Of a DNA stretch of 64,000 nt, positions 35,841 through 47,693 are shown piece by piece. A model generated the notes under the pieces. It saw only the letters and a list, made by a program, of their open reading frames with translations. It was not told the DNA's origin and did not search any database. The stretch lies in NCBI GenBank assembly GCA_009617715.1, contig VTFK01000141.1, positions 124,001-188,000 of the forward strand, in the 5' to 3' direction. The first letter of the stretch is position 1. Each line of letters starts with the position of its first letter. Made by a program: the position numbers and the translations under genes. The stretch is from Plectrocnemia conspersa. Lineage: Eukaryota > Arthropoda > Insecta > Trichoptera > Polycentropodidae.

Positions 35841-38800
35841 TTATTTGCACTCAGTTTTGCCTTGATTCAAAGATTGTTTGTTATTGAAGAGCTTGGGCTG
35901 AAAGTTCACGCTTATGGTGACAGGATGCAGTGAAGAATTTGCTTGCAGTGTCGTAGTTTCTAGCAAATCGTACTGCCCCAAATACGGAATCAGACAATCG
36001 TAATGCACATTCATTGGAACATAAAATGTGCCTTTTGCATGTAGAGCGAATATCGGTACGCCCAAACCTGACGTGTTTGTATAAGCTTCAACTTTTTCAT
36101 TAGTATTATATGTCTTTCCGTGTCTATTGTGCATTATAGAGTGTCTGAATTTCGAATAGTCTTTATCGACCGATTGCCTATTAGACATGTTGGGTTCTTT
36201 AATCATGTTAGATCTATAGTTTGTATTTTGCGAGATAGTCGTTATGTTTTCACTCGAATTTGTCTCAGACGTAGACATTTGATCTGTATATTGGTTGTTG
36301 TAAGAGTTGTTAAAATGCCTCGATTCCATCTTTCTCTTTTTGTGATTCAGTTTTCCGTTCAAGTTGAATTGCTCCCATTTTGTGAGAGGAATTTCGTTCC
36401 TATTATAGATATTGACCATTCCGTCGTTTTGACTAGAAGACGTATAATCGGTAGATTGCGACTGAGAGAATCTTTGTTTGATGTTATTCTTAAATTTATA
36501 CGAATGCATGTTATCGATTTCCTGTCCGCTGCCGAGGCTCAATCCGCTATCGTCTAGCAGCGTTCCGTCCATCTTTTGGATGTTGCAGTGCGGATGATGT
36601 GCGCCGTAGTGATAATTAGGAGGTAATACAGGCATGTGATTGAACATATTGATATTTTGTATGGGCTGGTTGTCTGATTTTGGTATATCGACTATTTCTT
36701 GCATGGATTTTTTTAGAAACTCTGATCTATTCCGTCCGCCGCTTTTGTCATTGTTATCTTCCATGGGCGATATTACAGAATATCCGTTGCCGCTACTGAG
36801 CGATTTCGGTGACATGATTTGGTTGTTATAGTCTTGTTCTTCGTTGCTATTTTCTTTGGGAGAGTCGTCTATGGACTCTGATGTTCGCCTCGAATGTTCT
36901 ATTTCATAAGATAAACGCGACTTTTCTTCACTATTGATATCTATCGACTTTCTCGACATTCGTTGCATGTTATTCGAAGCCGGTAACTGATTATGGAACA
37001 TGTAGTTACTAGAGCTACCGCTAGAGCTGCTGTTGCTATCAGGATTAGATCTTGGTTTATTAAGTACATCACCTTGAAGAGAAAAAACGTTTAATATACA
37101 CGTAAAAATATGCAACACGCCAATAGTAAATCGATTAATATTTATAATACCTTTCATGATGTTATCACAATGACGCTGTAAATGATTTATAAGTTGTACG
37201 CATATAGCGTCGCCGGGGAAATGAGCTTGGCCCTCGACCAAATATCGCATCACCTCCGATAAACATTCTTGATATCCTAATCGAAAGTGTTCAGCGGATA
37301 TAGGTGTGCTTCCACGCCTTTCGGCTACTGTCGAAAAAAAACAACGCATGAGTATAAAGAATTGTATTAAAAATGAAATAGCAATAACATTTTAATTATG
37401 ATACTTACAACTGGCACGTTCTTGTAAATATTTAAGGTGTTTTATGGCCATCTCTATGATTTCTGTTTTTTCAATGCGTCCTCGTCCCTTCTTTAAATAA
37501 TCTGGAGGAATGAGTCGGGACAGATCTGCGAGACAGTTGTTCATGCGGTCTCTCCGCCGCTTCTCTATGATTCTGTGAGACATCGGGTCTTGCTAAAAAA
37601 AAAAAAATATTGTTAATATCGTAAAAGATAATTGGACCAATATGTGAATTTAAAATATAATTAAACTCGCTGATACATTATTCATTCCAATCTAATCATT
37701 CATACAACGGTTCTGAGAGAAATCATATCTATGTATATAAATACACTAATTTTTCCAAATAAAATCAAACTTGATGGTCAGTCTGCATATATCAGTATTA
37801 TTAATTAATTTCATACTACTGTTTTATTAGATAAACTTAAAGAATAACAAAAATACTGCTATCAACAGCAACAAAAATGTAAACATTTTTTTAACTGAAC
37901 AGTATGATTACATTGTTTTTTATTGATCTAATACAATCTTAGTGTCAGAATGCTTCTTGTATATGTTATTCACAATTGGCATACCGCACAGCACAATTTT
38001 TTTTAATAAGTAACTGATATTTCAAATCAATATAAAACAGGTTTCTGATTTTCTAAATACTTAATAAATAACTTTCAATACCATGAAAAGTAGAGATAAA
38101 AACTGAACGTTATAGTATCCAAATTCAGATTTTCAGATAAAAGATTTTGTAAAATGATCCTTTATTGGATCTTGGAGAGAACCAGATACACATTTGCTTG
38201 TTGCTGCAAGCAAACCATTAACAGTACAATGCGCTTCAGAGATTTAAACTAAAAGAAACCGCGACTAAATAAAAATGAAAGCATGTAACTTTCGAGTTTA
38301 CGTGATCGTAAAAAATCCAGTTATAATTATAATAATTCGCATGGGATTATCAGCCGAGTGAATGACTGTCGTATGTCATATCATCAAAGCATCAGTATCA
38401 TGTCACGACGAGAGAGATACGGAAGAGATATTGATCGGCATTATAGACTGCTATCACGTGAGCTGCCACGTGACGCCACACGAGCGCACCAGATAATATA
38501 CAGAGCGCTCTTTATGCTTGGGGTGAATCAGAGGCGAATGGACACTCATAATTTTAATTAAAAGCGATCTTCACGATTGTGAGCATCGAAAAAGACGTGA
38601 AAATACCTGCTGGATATTTTATTAAAAGAGATGGTGCAAGGATTTCTACGATTAGTGTTTTTTTACCACCAATGATCATTAGTATTATACAACGACTGTT
38701 TAATAATTTTAGATAAGTTCTGGTCTTTTAAAGCTGAGACATTGGAGCAAACCCTAGGAATTTAATTGCTTTTGTAAGCTGTAGTAGTAGTAATACATTT

Positions 38801-41084
38801 ATTTTAGCTACATAAAGAAGTATCACATGTCTTTTAAATAAAATAAAAATTTATAAAAAAATAGAAGTATCACTACACGGCCTATTATACCTATTTATTT
38901 ATTACAAGTGTAATAATTATAAATAAATATGTCTTCTGCAGTTGGTTTTACATAAGTAATATTTTTCTAGCGGCTCTGCTTTGGCTCTATAAATATGTTC
39001 AGAAGTTAAACTCCAAATCAAATACAGTTGAAATATGTTTCGAAAAGATCGTGGTTTTCAAATTTTCAATGGGATGTTTTTTCAGAAAAATTGGAATTAA
39101 TAATAATTAAAATTATAATTACAAATTTTGTTGTTTGTGAGTAAATAGATGTAAACCAACATTAAAATTTATCCTATCCAACTTTTTCATGAAAAACGGG
39201 AGTCTGTTTAATTGTAATTTTTTGTTAAGTAATTGATAATGTTAACAATGATAACAGTACAGTTTATAATTGTATTGCTACAATTTATAATGCATATGAG
39301 TTATTTAAAAAAAATATATGTATCCGCTTTTCCGTGGTTTCCCCTACGCTAAGCAATTCACGCTAGAGCGAAAATTGAAAAAATATTTATGTACCTTTGT
39401 GTTTGTTTGCGACAAAAAATTTCCATATTTAGAAAATCTATTTATACTTCTATCAGTATTATATGAAAATGCAAAAATATATCGGACTTTTAGATTAGTT
39501 TTATTTCTATAAATGTACAAACATTGAACTCGTATTTATCGATTGTGCTGATTAATGCAAATGTAAATCTAATTAGGTCACCTGTTGTAAGTTTCAAAGA
39601 TATTTTAGGAAGATCTTTGGTCAAACAAAGAAAATGAATCATGAAACTATAGCTGGGTTCTAATTTTCAAATAATAAATTAATGAAGAGCGGACTTATTG
39701 GATGAACAGATGAACAGGTTGTAAAAAAGGCCAAGATCAAAGAATAAGAAATTTACTATAGAATCTAAACATTAAAATATAAATGAAAGTTCTTTTCTTA
39801 AAACAGATTTAACTTTATTTTTTTAAGATTTTCTTTTAAAGCAAAAAGTAAATCAAACTAATTTTATTTTATATGTTAATATAAAAAGAAATTCTCTATT
39901 TTCTAAAGATAAGAGATTCTTCAATCTTTCTCAAAAGTGCACAAGCGTGAGAAACACGTGCCTCGCATCCAATTGGTATTCTAATTGGACGCCTGATTTT
40001 AAGATTCGCTAACCGCACGTGTAGTCTACGACTCGTATATCACGTCTACCTCTCTATCAACACCGTTTTATCTAAGTTACTTTTTTTTCTATTCCGCGAT
40101 TGTAAATCTTTTTTCTGCATGTAAACTACGATTAATTTTGCATTATTCCGATAGCGTTTCACAGCAAACATCTATAAATATAGCATTTCAGTATTGATAT
40201 TCTGTGGGTACATGTGTTGCATAAACTAGAGAAGGTAGCTTATATCTTTTGTTTTGTTTATCTTCAATTAATGACTTAAGATAAACAAAACATTTTTTAG
40301 AGAGCGTAAGAGTAATAGTATAACTCAAAATATATTTATTCTAATATTTGTTATAAATAACATAGACATCAAAAATATTGGTTAAAAGAGTGACCCACAA
40401 ATAATTATTAAATTAAACTATAGCCCCAAAAGTTTCAATTCAAATAATACTAGACTATTATTTTTAAGCAATATTATAAATATTACTGATTTTAGCTTAG
40501 TGTTGTTACAATATAGTAATATTTATTGACTTATCGGTATTATTATTATTATATATAGTTTTTAAGAAACTCAAATTTACTTTCATTTATGGTATTTAAA
40601 ATGTTCTGTAGTTTAAATATTAACAGATCATTATCCTCCTTTTAAATGCGAATCTAATGTAGATAATCTACATATGTATACATTGTCTTTCCGACCTCCG
40701 AAAATGAGGGTCATCATCTGGAGCAAAGTCTCGATTGTCTCTTCCGAAACAAATTTCTTGGCTGCAATCGAAGATCAAATCGAAAACGTTGCAGCCAAAA
40801 AACGAGACTTTGTTCCAGTAGATAATTAAATATTTGGAAGTAATAAATGTACTGTTTCACTCCTATTCACTCAATATACATATGCACTGCATAACCCACT
40901 GATCACAAGCACTGTTCTTTTCATAATCGGTTATCACGTTGGCAACACTGTCGTTAGCGCCAAATTTGACTCCATAAAAACACTGATATCACTGACTCAC
41001 TTCTTTCGGCGCGAAGGCCGATCGCTTCTTCGAAAAGTCCATGATGTTGTGCGAGCAACTGTCAAGATTCAACACCGTGACCAT
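35841..41084 (-). CDS. cwo: Clockwork orange, bHLH-Orange circadian repressor
   Basis: Exons 41084-41001, 37592-37409, 37327-37151 and 37072-35841 (phases 0, 1, 1) give 558 residues; Drosophila CWO is longer. It starts [20 protein letters not shown] after an in-frame upstream TAG. Exon 2 holds the bHLH domain (about 33-88): [20 protein letters not shown], then [20 protein letters not shown], the signature of the CWO subgroup of Hairy/E(spl)-related factors. Exon 3 holds the Orange domain ([20 protein letters not shown], then [11 protein letters not shown]). Exon 4 encodes a long Ser/Asn-rich tail with [18 protein letters not shown]. No WRPW motif ends the protein. CWO binds CACGTG E-boxes and tunes CLK/CYC-driven transcription, including its own gene (known from Drosophila). 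Intron 1 is 3.4 kb and holds four CACGTG sites. Reading through the exon 3 donor gives an open extension, taken here as intron. Confidence 0.95.
38455..38472. promoter_or_regulatory. Paired E-boxes CACGTG-N6-CACGTG in cwo intron 1
   Basis: CACGTG at 38455-38460 and 38467-38472, separated by six bases (AGCTGC). Two E-boxes 6-7 bp apart are the described arrangement for cooperative CLOCK:CYCLE/BMAL1 binding (known). Lying in the intron of a clock gene, this is a candidate circadian enhancer and autoregulatory site. Confidence 0.6.
39955..40021. promoter_or_regulatory. Second pair of E-boxes in cwo intron 1
   Basis: CACGTG at 39955-39960 and 40016-40021, 55 bp apart, with ATTGG / CCAAT words in between (39970-39990). 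About 1 kb inside the intron from exon 1. Candidate enhancer; function is inferred. Confidence 0.45.
40718..40818. repeat. Nested hairpin in cwo intron 1
   Basis: CTGGAGCAAAGTCTCG (40718-40733) pairs with CGAGACTTTGTTCCAG (40803-40818), one mismatch; inside it TTGGCTGCAA (40758-40767) pairs with TTGCAGCCAA (40789-40798). A 101-nt stem-loop about 180 bp from the exon 1 donor. It could be a small MITE or a structured RNA. Confidence 0.6.
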
Positions 41085-42337
41085 GTTATTGAGAGTAGAC
41101 GATCGACGGTTGGGGTTGCCGTCGCTAAAGTTTACTAGACGTGTAGCGCCCACGGGAGTCGGAGCGCTAATGAAAATTCGCGTCGCCCGCTACCGGCTTA
41201 TATAGCGCCGAGCACGAGGCACAGCACGAGATCGCCGGCGACTGTCAACGTGCCCGCCGACTACATTTCCATAAATACTGGGCGAACGGCACGCAAATAG
41301 ACGATGAGATATAGGGGGGATAGCGAACCGTGAACGCGGTGCATTTCCACCGTCCCCTCCGCTGGTTTTCCTGTATGCCATTTTCTTATCTGCGCTTCCT
41401 GTAAGATCGAACAGTGCTGCCAACGCGAGAGCTTTATTTTTAAAAGAGAAAAATGATTTTATTATAACTAGTATTCATTTATTTAAACCCTTGCGGGCTT
41501 TAGCAATATATATAATATTTCAAAAACAGTGCTGCCAATATGAAAACATATTTTTTTTGAACCTGAAGAGATGCGCAAATGTCAATTTTCATATTAATAT
41601 TTACATGATATGATATGACCGTCTAATATAATATATCTATTGACTACCCATTTATTAGTTAAATATTTTTACTGATTTAAATACAAAAATCTAGCGCATG
41701 TACGAGGACGACATTTGAATTTTGGCAGAAAAATGCATGTCGCAGCTGGAGTTCTTAATGGAAGTTTAAAATATATTTTCCAAAGCATTAATATAATTTC
41801 ACTAACGCGGCCAATTAAAATGTTTCAAACAATTGATTTACAATTTCACTGCTCAGTATCAGTGAAACTGTATTTTTTCACAAGCAGATGATCCGGTAAG
41901 GATATTTACACATGATCAGATATTTACAAAATTGTGACGATACAAATAACCGAAATCAGATAATTTTTTACAAAGTGAAAGAGAAGCGAAAATTTTAGGC
42001 TCGTGTTTTTTAAGTTTATATATTACTAAAATAAATAATTTAATGCCAATTTATATTAATAAATGTTAAAATATTTCTTTTTAATTCACATAATCGTACT
42101 ATATTTTTTCTGACCGTATCTAACTATTTGACATTTATTCTGACTTTGAATAACATAATTATAATCAAACTGACCAAAATTTTCTTTTTATTCTAAACCA
42201 ATGTTGACTATTTAATTTGTTGCAAAAAAATTATTTGAAATTTATGAATCGATTGGTACATATATTTTTTATTTTTATATGAATAAAGTAAATATTCAGA
42301 GAAAAATAAAAAATCGTAAACCTTCTCATCTTTGATT
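41085..42337. other. cwo upstream region
   Basis: 41085-41420 is GC-richer and contains the likely cwo promoter and 5' UTR. A short piece of the dispersed family (GGCAGAAAAATGCATGTCGC) is at 41722. The rest is AT-rich with no gene. Confidence 0.5.
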
Positions 42338-42388
42338 GTATCATGTGCTTACACTACGAGTCTAAATCATAGTGTAAGCACATGATAC
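42338..42388. repeat. Perfect 19-bp stem hairpin
   Basis: GTATCATGTGCTTACACTA (42338-42356) is exactly complementary to TAGTGTAAGCACATGATAC (42370-42388) with a 13-nt loop. Part of the stem word (TAGTGTAAGCAC) is repeated at 42391-42402. Confidence 0.85.
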
Positions 42389-42618
42389 ATATAGTGTAAG
42401 CACTAAGCACATAGATTCTCAAACTTAACTGACTCATCGAAAAACAAAATTTTTCATCGCCCACTTTAGAAAAACTATTTTTATCTCATTTTAAATTTTA
42501 CCAAAATATTTATGTAGCTTTGGCAAATTATTTTATCGAGTTCGATGCGCTCGTAATTTTTGAATAAATGTAATATACGTATAAAGTTGACACGAAAATT
42601 ATTATATATCAGACTCTA

Positions 42619-42931
42619 GATGTTGTCACTATAACACATTACATACAAGTGTAACATATTAATCAAATAATGCATTAATCGAATTATATATAAGTATTAT
42701 TACATACACGTGTAGCACATTATGTACAAAGTGTAACACATTAATCAAATTAACATTATATACACGTGTAATGCATTATTTTAATTATATGTAATTATCA
42801 TTATGTACAAGTGTAGCACATTATATACACAAGTAACGCAATAATCATGTCATTACGTTTTAATGAATAAAGCGATCAGTCGCTATAACTACAGGATCGT
42901 ACAGTCGTATTATTCACGAAGTATTATTACA
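42619..42931 (-). mobile_element. Probable copia-like LTR with adjoining polypurine tract
   Basis: Read on the minus strand, a GAGGGGAGTA purine tract (42941-42932) is followed at once by TGTAATAATAC (42931 downwards), and the segment closes with GACAACA at 42619: a TG...CA segment of 313 bp. Its upstream part carries five to six degenerate units of a TTACACTTGTAC / ACGTGTA motif (42635-42840). The purine tract ahead of TG is typical of copia 3' ends (known). No coding remnant or target duplication was found. Confidence 0.4.
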
Positions 42932-43796
42932 TACTCCCCTCGATGTTGCATAGCATTTGTCTATAAGAGACACGACGATACAATTTAATAAAATTAAACT
43001 AAAACTGCATACTTTTAGATAGATCATAAAAATAGAGATATAAATAGTACAGGTCTTGGCTAATTTTAAAATAAGTTCGTGATTCAAACCCAATCAAACA
43101 TAAATGGAAACATGTAATATCCGTTCCTTTAATTGACATTATTTTCAATTTTAATAGGTCGTTAATGCATGTTTTACACGAAAGCTGGTATCTGTAATAA
43201 ATTTAATTTATTACAATATTAAAATTTAAGTGATCGTATTTTATTGCGGATAAGAATTATTAATTATAGCTTTCAAATCATTTTATCAGAGATAATTATA
43301 ATTATAATTTATTACAACTGTGCTTATGAAGTAGAATATACAATATTAAAATTTTGTCAACTTAGCTACAAAAAATGAACGTCATCTATAACCGTAAAAA
43401 CAAGTAACAAATACTATCTTTACACACATGAATTATAAATCAATAACATTCCATATAATTTAACTAGTATCGTCAGCTAGTGTGAAATTAGCATACCGAC
43501 GCGACAGTAGCAGGATATTAAATATTTATGAATTAGAAAAAAAACCGCGATAAGTAACTTGAAAATACGTATAGTTTTTACAAAGACATTTTTATAAATA
43601 TGGCGTAGGCAAAACGTGACCTCTCCGCGTTTTACGCATTCGCCATTTTGTTCAGAAATGCGAAAAATGGTATATTTAGTTATAGTCAGTATTTATTTAT
43701 GAAAATACATGTGCAGGGCATAACATCTTTACGCCAAATGCAATTAAAAAAAACTATGCATAATAATCATTTTGATAAATTTATATTTAATAATAG

Positions 43797-46700
43797 CTAA
43801 GCACCCACGTACGGATTTGCCCGTCGGACATCTGACGGATTTGTCCGGGCTTGGCCACAGACGCAATTTGTACTAGCTCGGACAAATTCTTATCGGACAC
43901 CAGATTTACGTGTTTTTATGTGAAATTTTGTTTACAATATATGATGTTTTACTGTCTTTGATAAAAAAATGGCAAAAAATACATTTTCAACGGTAACAAT
44001 ATTAAGTGACCGATGGGTCATAAAGTAATAAAACCTTATTTAGATATTTTAGACAATATACCTACCGATGGCGGCAACTTTGGCACAAATTAATAAAGGC
44101 GAGCGGAAGTGGCCCAGGTCATAAAATCACTTAAGGGACAAATTTTAACAAAAAATACTGTAAACCATCGTGTGCGAATAACACAATTGCAATACATTTT
44201 AATTACCTTTTAATTGACAAAAGCGGAGAGCCGAAGGCTGCCTAAAAATATGCACAATTCCTTCGATACTGTAAACCATATTAAACTTGGATGATTGTCG
44301 AAGATAAAAGCAAGAAAAGTTAAATTTATGTAGTGTTTAAAGTAAATTCTTAATTTAAATGACATTTATTAATATTAATTATATATACAAATATACATAC
44401 ATATATGTATATCTATATATCTTGATCTTTTCATACATATTCAATAGTGATAATAACTTTAATTTTAATCTAATCAAAACTATATCTTTTATTATATATT
44501 AGTATATATATTATAGTATTTACGTATATATACATATATACTTATCAAGAGCATCAGGAGTCGATACTTATATCATACAAGTGCATTTTTAATTTATATT
44601 ATTTTTTCTATTGTATAGTTATGTAATAGAAATCTTTCACTTGACCGTTTTTTTGCTATGGGTCATAAAGTAATAAAACATCGCCAAAATCTTATTTTAG
44701 ACGTTGGCGGCAACTTTGGCGCAAATTAGCAAAGGCCCGAGTCATAAAATCACTTAAGGGACAAACAAAAAACACCGTAAACCATCGGGTGAGGATAACA
44801 CCATTGCGATACATTTTAATTACCTTTCAATTGACAAGAGCAATAGTCGAGTGCTGCCTAAAAAACATGCATATTTCCATCGATATTGTAAACCATATTT
44901 CACATCGATACTGTTAACCATATTTAACTCTCTATCGAAGAATGTCAGAAAAAAAATCAATTTTATCTGATTGGCTTTCAATTTTATTGAAGCTGAGATG
45001 CCATATGAGCTCTACTTGGAGTATTGTAGAAGAAAAGTTAAATTTATATAGTGCTTAAAGTAAATTCTAAATTTAAATGACATTTATTAATATGAATTAT
45101 ATATACATACATATATGTATATATCTTGATATTTTCATACATTTTCAATAATGATAATAACTTTAATTTTAGTATAATTAAAATAATATTTTTTATTATG
45201 TATTTATATATGTAATATTTACGTATCCAGAGTCTAAGTGCATCTTAAATGTATATACTTTTTTTTATATACGTATATACGTCTGTTGTCTGTCCGTTGT
45301 CCGTGCTCAAAACGAACGGATCGGACACGGACAAACAGATCTGAGCAGAGATCGCGCTCGCGTAAACGACCGTTTACAGTGATTTTTGTTAAAATTTGTC
45401 CCTTAAATAATTTTATGACCCGGGCCTTTATTAATTTGCGCCAAAGTTGCCGCCAACGTCTAAATTTTTTCAAAGTTTTATTAACTTATGACCCATTTCT
45501 ATTACATTACTATACAATAAAAAAAAAAGTATATACATTTAAGATGCACTTAGACTCTGGATACGTAAATATTACATATATAAATACATATTAAAAAATA
45601 TAATTTTAATTATACTAAAATTAAAGTTATTATCATTATTGAAAATGTATGAAAAGATCAAGATATATACATATATGTATGTATATATTATTATTATTAA
45701 TAAATGTGATTTAAATTTAGAATTTACTTTAAGCACTATATAAATTTAATTTTTCTTCTACAATACTCCAAGTAGAGCTCATATGGCATCTCAGCTTCAA
45801 TAAAATTGAAAGGCAATCAGATAAAATTGATTTTTTTTCTGACATTCTTCGATAGAGAGTTAAATATGGTTAACAGTATCGATGTGAAATATGGTTTACA
45901 ATATCGATGGAAATATGCATGTTTTTTAGGCAGCACTCGACTCTTGCCTTGTCAATTGAAAGGTAATTAAAATGTATCGCAATGGTGTTATCCTCACCCG
46001 AAGGTTTACGGTGTTTTTTGTTTGTCCCTTAAGTGATTTTATGACTCGGGCCTTTGCTAATTTGCGCCAAAGTTGCCGCCAACGTCTAAAATAAGATTTT
46101 GGCGATGTTTTATTACTTTATGACCCATAGCAAAAAAACGGTCAAGTGAAAGATTTCTATTACATCACTATACAATAGAAAAAATAATATAAATTAAAAA
46201 CGCACTTGTATGATATAAGTATCGACTCCTGATGCTCTTGATAAGTATATATACGTAAATACTATAATATATATACTAATATATAATAAAAGATATAGTT
46301 TTGATTAGATTAAAATTAAAGTTATTATCACTATTGAATATGTATGAAAAGATCAAGATATATAGATATACATATATGTATGTATATTTGTATATATAAT
46401 TAATAATAATAAATGGCATTTAAATTTAGAATTTACTTTAAACACTACATAAATTTAACTTTTCTTGCTTTTATCTTCGACAATCATCCAAGTTTAATAT
46501 GGTTTATAGTATCGAAGGAATTGTGCATATTTTTAGGCAGCCTTCGGCTCTCCGCTTTTGTCAATTAAAAGGTAATTAAAATGTATTGCAATTGTGTTAT
46601 TCGCACACGATGGTTTACAGTATTTTTTGTTAAAATTTGTCCCTTAAGTGATTTTATGACCTGGGCCATTTCCACTCGCCTTTACTAATTTTTTGCCAAA

Positions 46701-46978
46701 GTTGCCGCCATCGGTAGGTCTAAAATATCTAAATAAGGTTTTATTACTTTATGACTTATCGGTCACTTAATATTGTTACCGTTGAAAATGTATTTTTTGC
46801 AATTTTTTTTATCAAAGACAGTAAAACATCATATATTGTAAACAAAATTTCACATAAAAACACGTAAATCCTATGTCCGATAAGAATTTGTCCGAGCTCG
46901 TACAATTTGCGTCTGTGGCCAAGCTCGGACAAATCCGTCAGATGTCCGACGGGCAAATCCGTACGTGTGTGCTTAGCT
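43797..46978. mobile_element. Giant palindrome: 3.2-kb inverted-repeat element
   Basis: The left arm (43797-45266) and right arm (45521-46978) are inverted copies about 1.46 kb long around a loop of about 250 bp. Outer ends GCTAAGCACCCACGTACGG and, in reverse complement, GCTAAGCACACACGTACGG are both bordered by TA. Over the first hundred bases the arms differ at about six positions. Each arm contains two diverged units that start TGGGTCATAAAGTAATAAAA and include GGCGGCAACTTTGG, AAAATCACTTAAGGGACAAA and CAATACATTTTAATTACCTT. A third, partial unit lies in the loop (45400-45495). No protein is encoded. Fits a foldback-type non-autonomous element; superfamily unknown. Confidence 0.8.
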
Positions 46979-47075
46979 AATGGCTAGACCTTCATACGTC
47001 CATCAACTGCGAGCAATGCGAACCAATCAATACTATTCGACAGATGGTTAAAAAGTCGGATAGCTATGCTTATTA

Positions 47076-47690
47076 GGGCCCATACGCACTGTCGGCTAGC
47101 CGCCGGCGACTATGGGCCCGCCGGCTCAAAAACGCAGGTAGCTAGGCTAGGCGGCTAAGCCGAGCGACTCGAGGTCGGGTAGTACATTCGCGAAGAAATC
47201 GCAATATTAATTTTAAAGAGAAAAAAATATTATTTTAATTTCAGTATAATATTCAATTTCCCCGTATGAAATATAAATGTATATATCTCACACAATTTTT
47301 TAGATGCTAAATTCATTAAATAAATCGAGAAGCAAGAAATAATATAATATAATTATTCATATTATTTCACAATATTTTTTTTTCGTTATCAATATTCATA
47401 TAAAATTATTGTAAACAATTCGGGATTCAATTTCTACGATGAGTTTTTCTGTGTCGAAGCCATTTTGTGTGAATGATGTATAAGTCGCCTCGAAAGTCGC
47501 TCCTCGTGCGAATGCACCCATCTAAACCCATGCTTTTATAGGTTGCCGCGACAGGCAAGTCGCCTGTGCATCACCTCTGTGCAGGATCGCGCCTGACGCT
47601 CCGGCGACTCGGCGCCTGCGTGCGTATGCACCCATCTAAAACCATATAAAGTACAGTCGCCGGCGGCTAGCCGACAGTGCGTATGGGCCC
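47076..47690. mobile_element. Harbinger-type MITE, 615 bp, TTA target duplication
   Basis: Terminal inverted repeats of about 36 bp begin GGGCCCATACGCACTGTCGG on both ends and continue CTAGCCGCCGGCGACT. TTA directly flanks both ends (47073-47075, 47691-47693); a three-base TWA duplication is typical of PIF/Harbinger (known). Inside, ATGCACCCATCTAAA occurs twice (47513, 47629), each time after a GTGCG word. The ends are GC-rich and the middle AT-rich. No transposase. Confidence 0.8.
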
Positions 47691-47693
47691 TTA

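Noticed and set aside
36120..36557. Plus-strand frame of 145 codons inside cwo
   Set aside because: Antisense to the last cwo exon; no start context and no domain.
37075..37150. cwo exon 3 extended through its donor into exon 4 as one exon
   Set aside because: The frame is open across it, but the stretch is AT-rich and begins with a good donor after AAAG and ends with an acceptor-like TTCAAG; the Orange-domain exon normally ends here.
45234..45594. Overlapping open frames in the centre of the giant palindrome
   Set aside because: Frames of 79 and 118 codons on opposite strands across the loop; composition follows the repeat and no domain is recognisable.
43797..46978. Palindrome as a pure assembly foldback artefact
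   Set aside because: The arms differ by scattered substitutions and indels and the loop is asymmetric, which an artefact of one read would not produce; kept as a real element, with a read check proposed.
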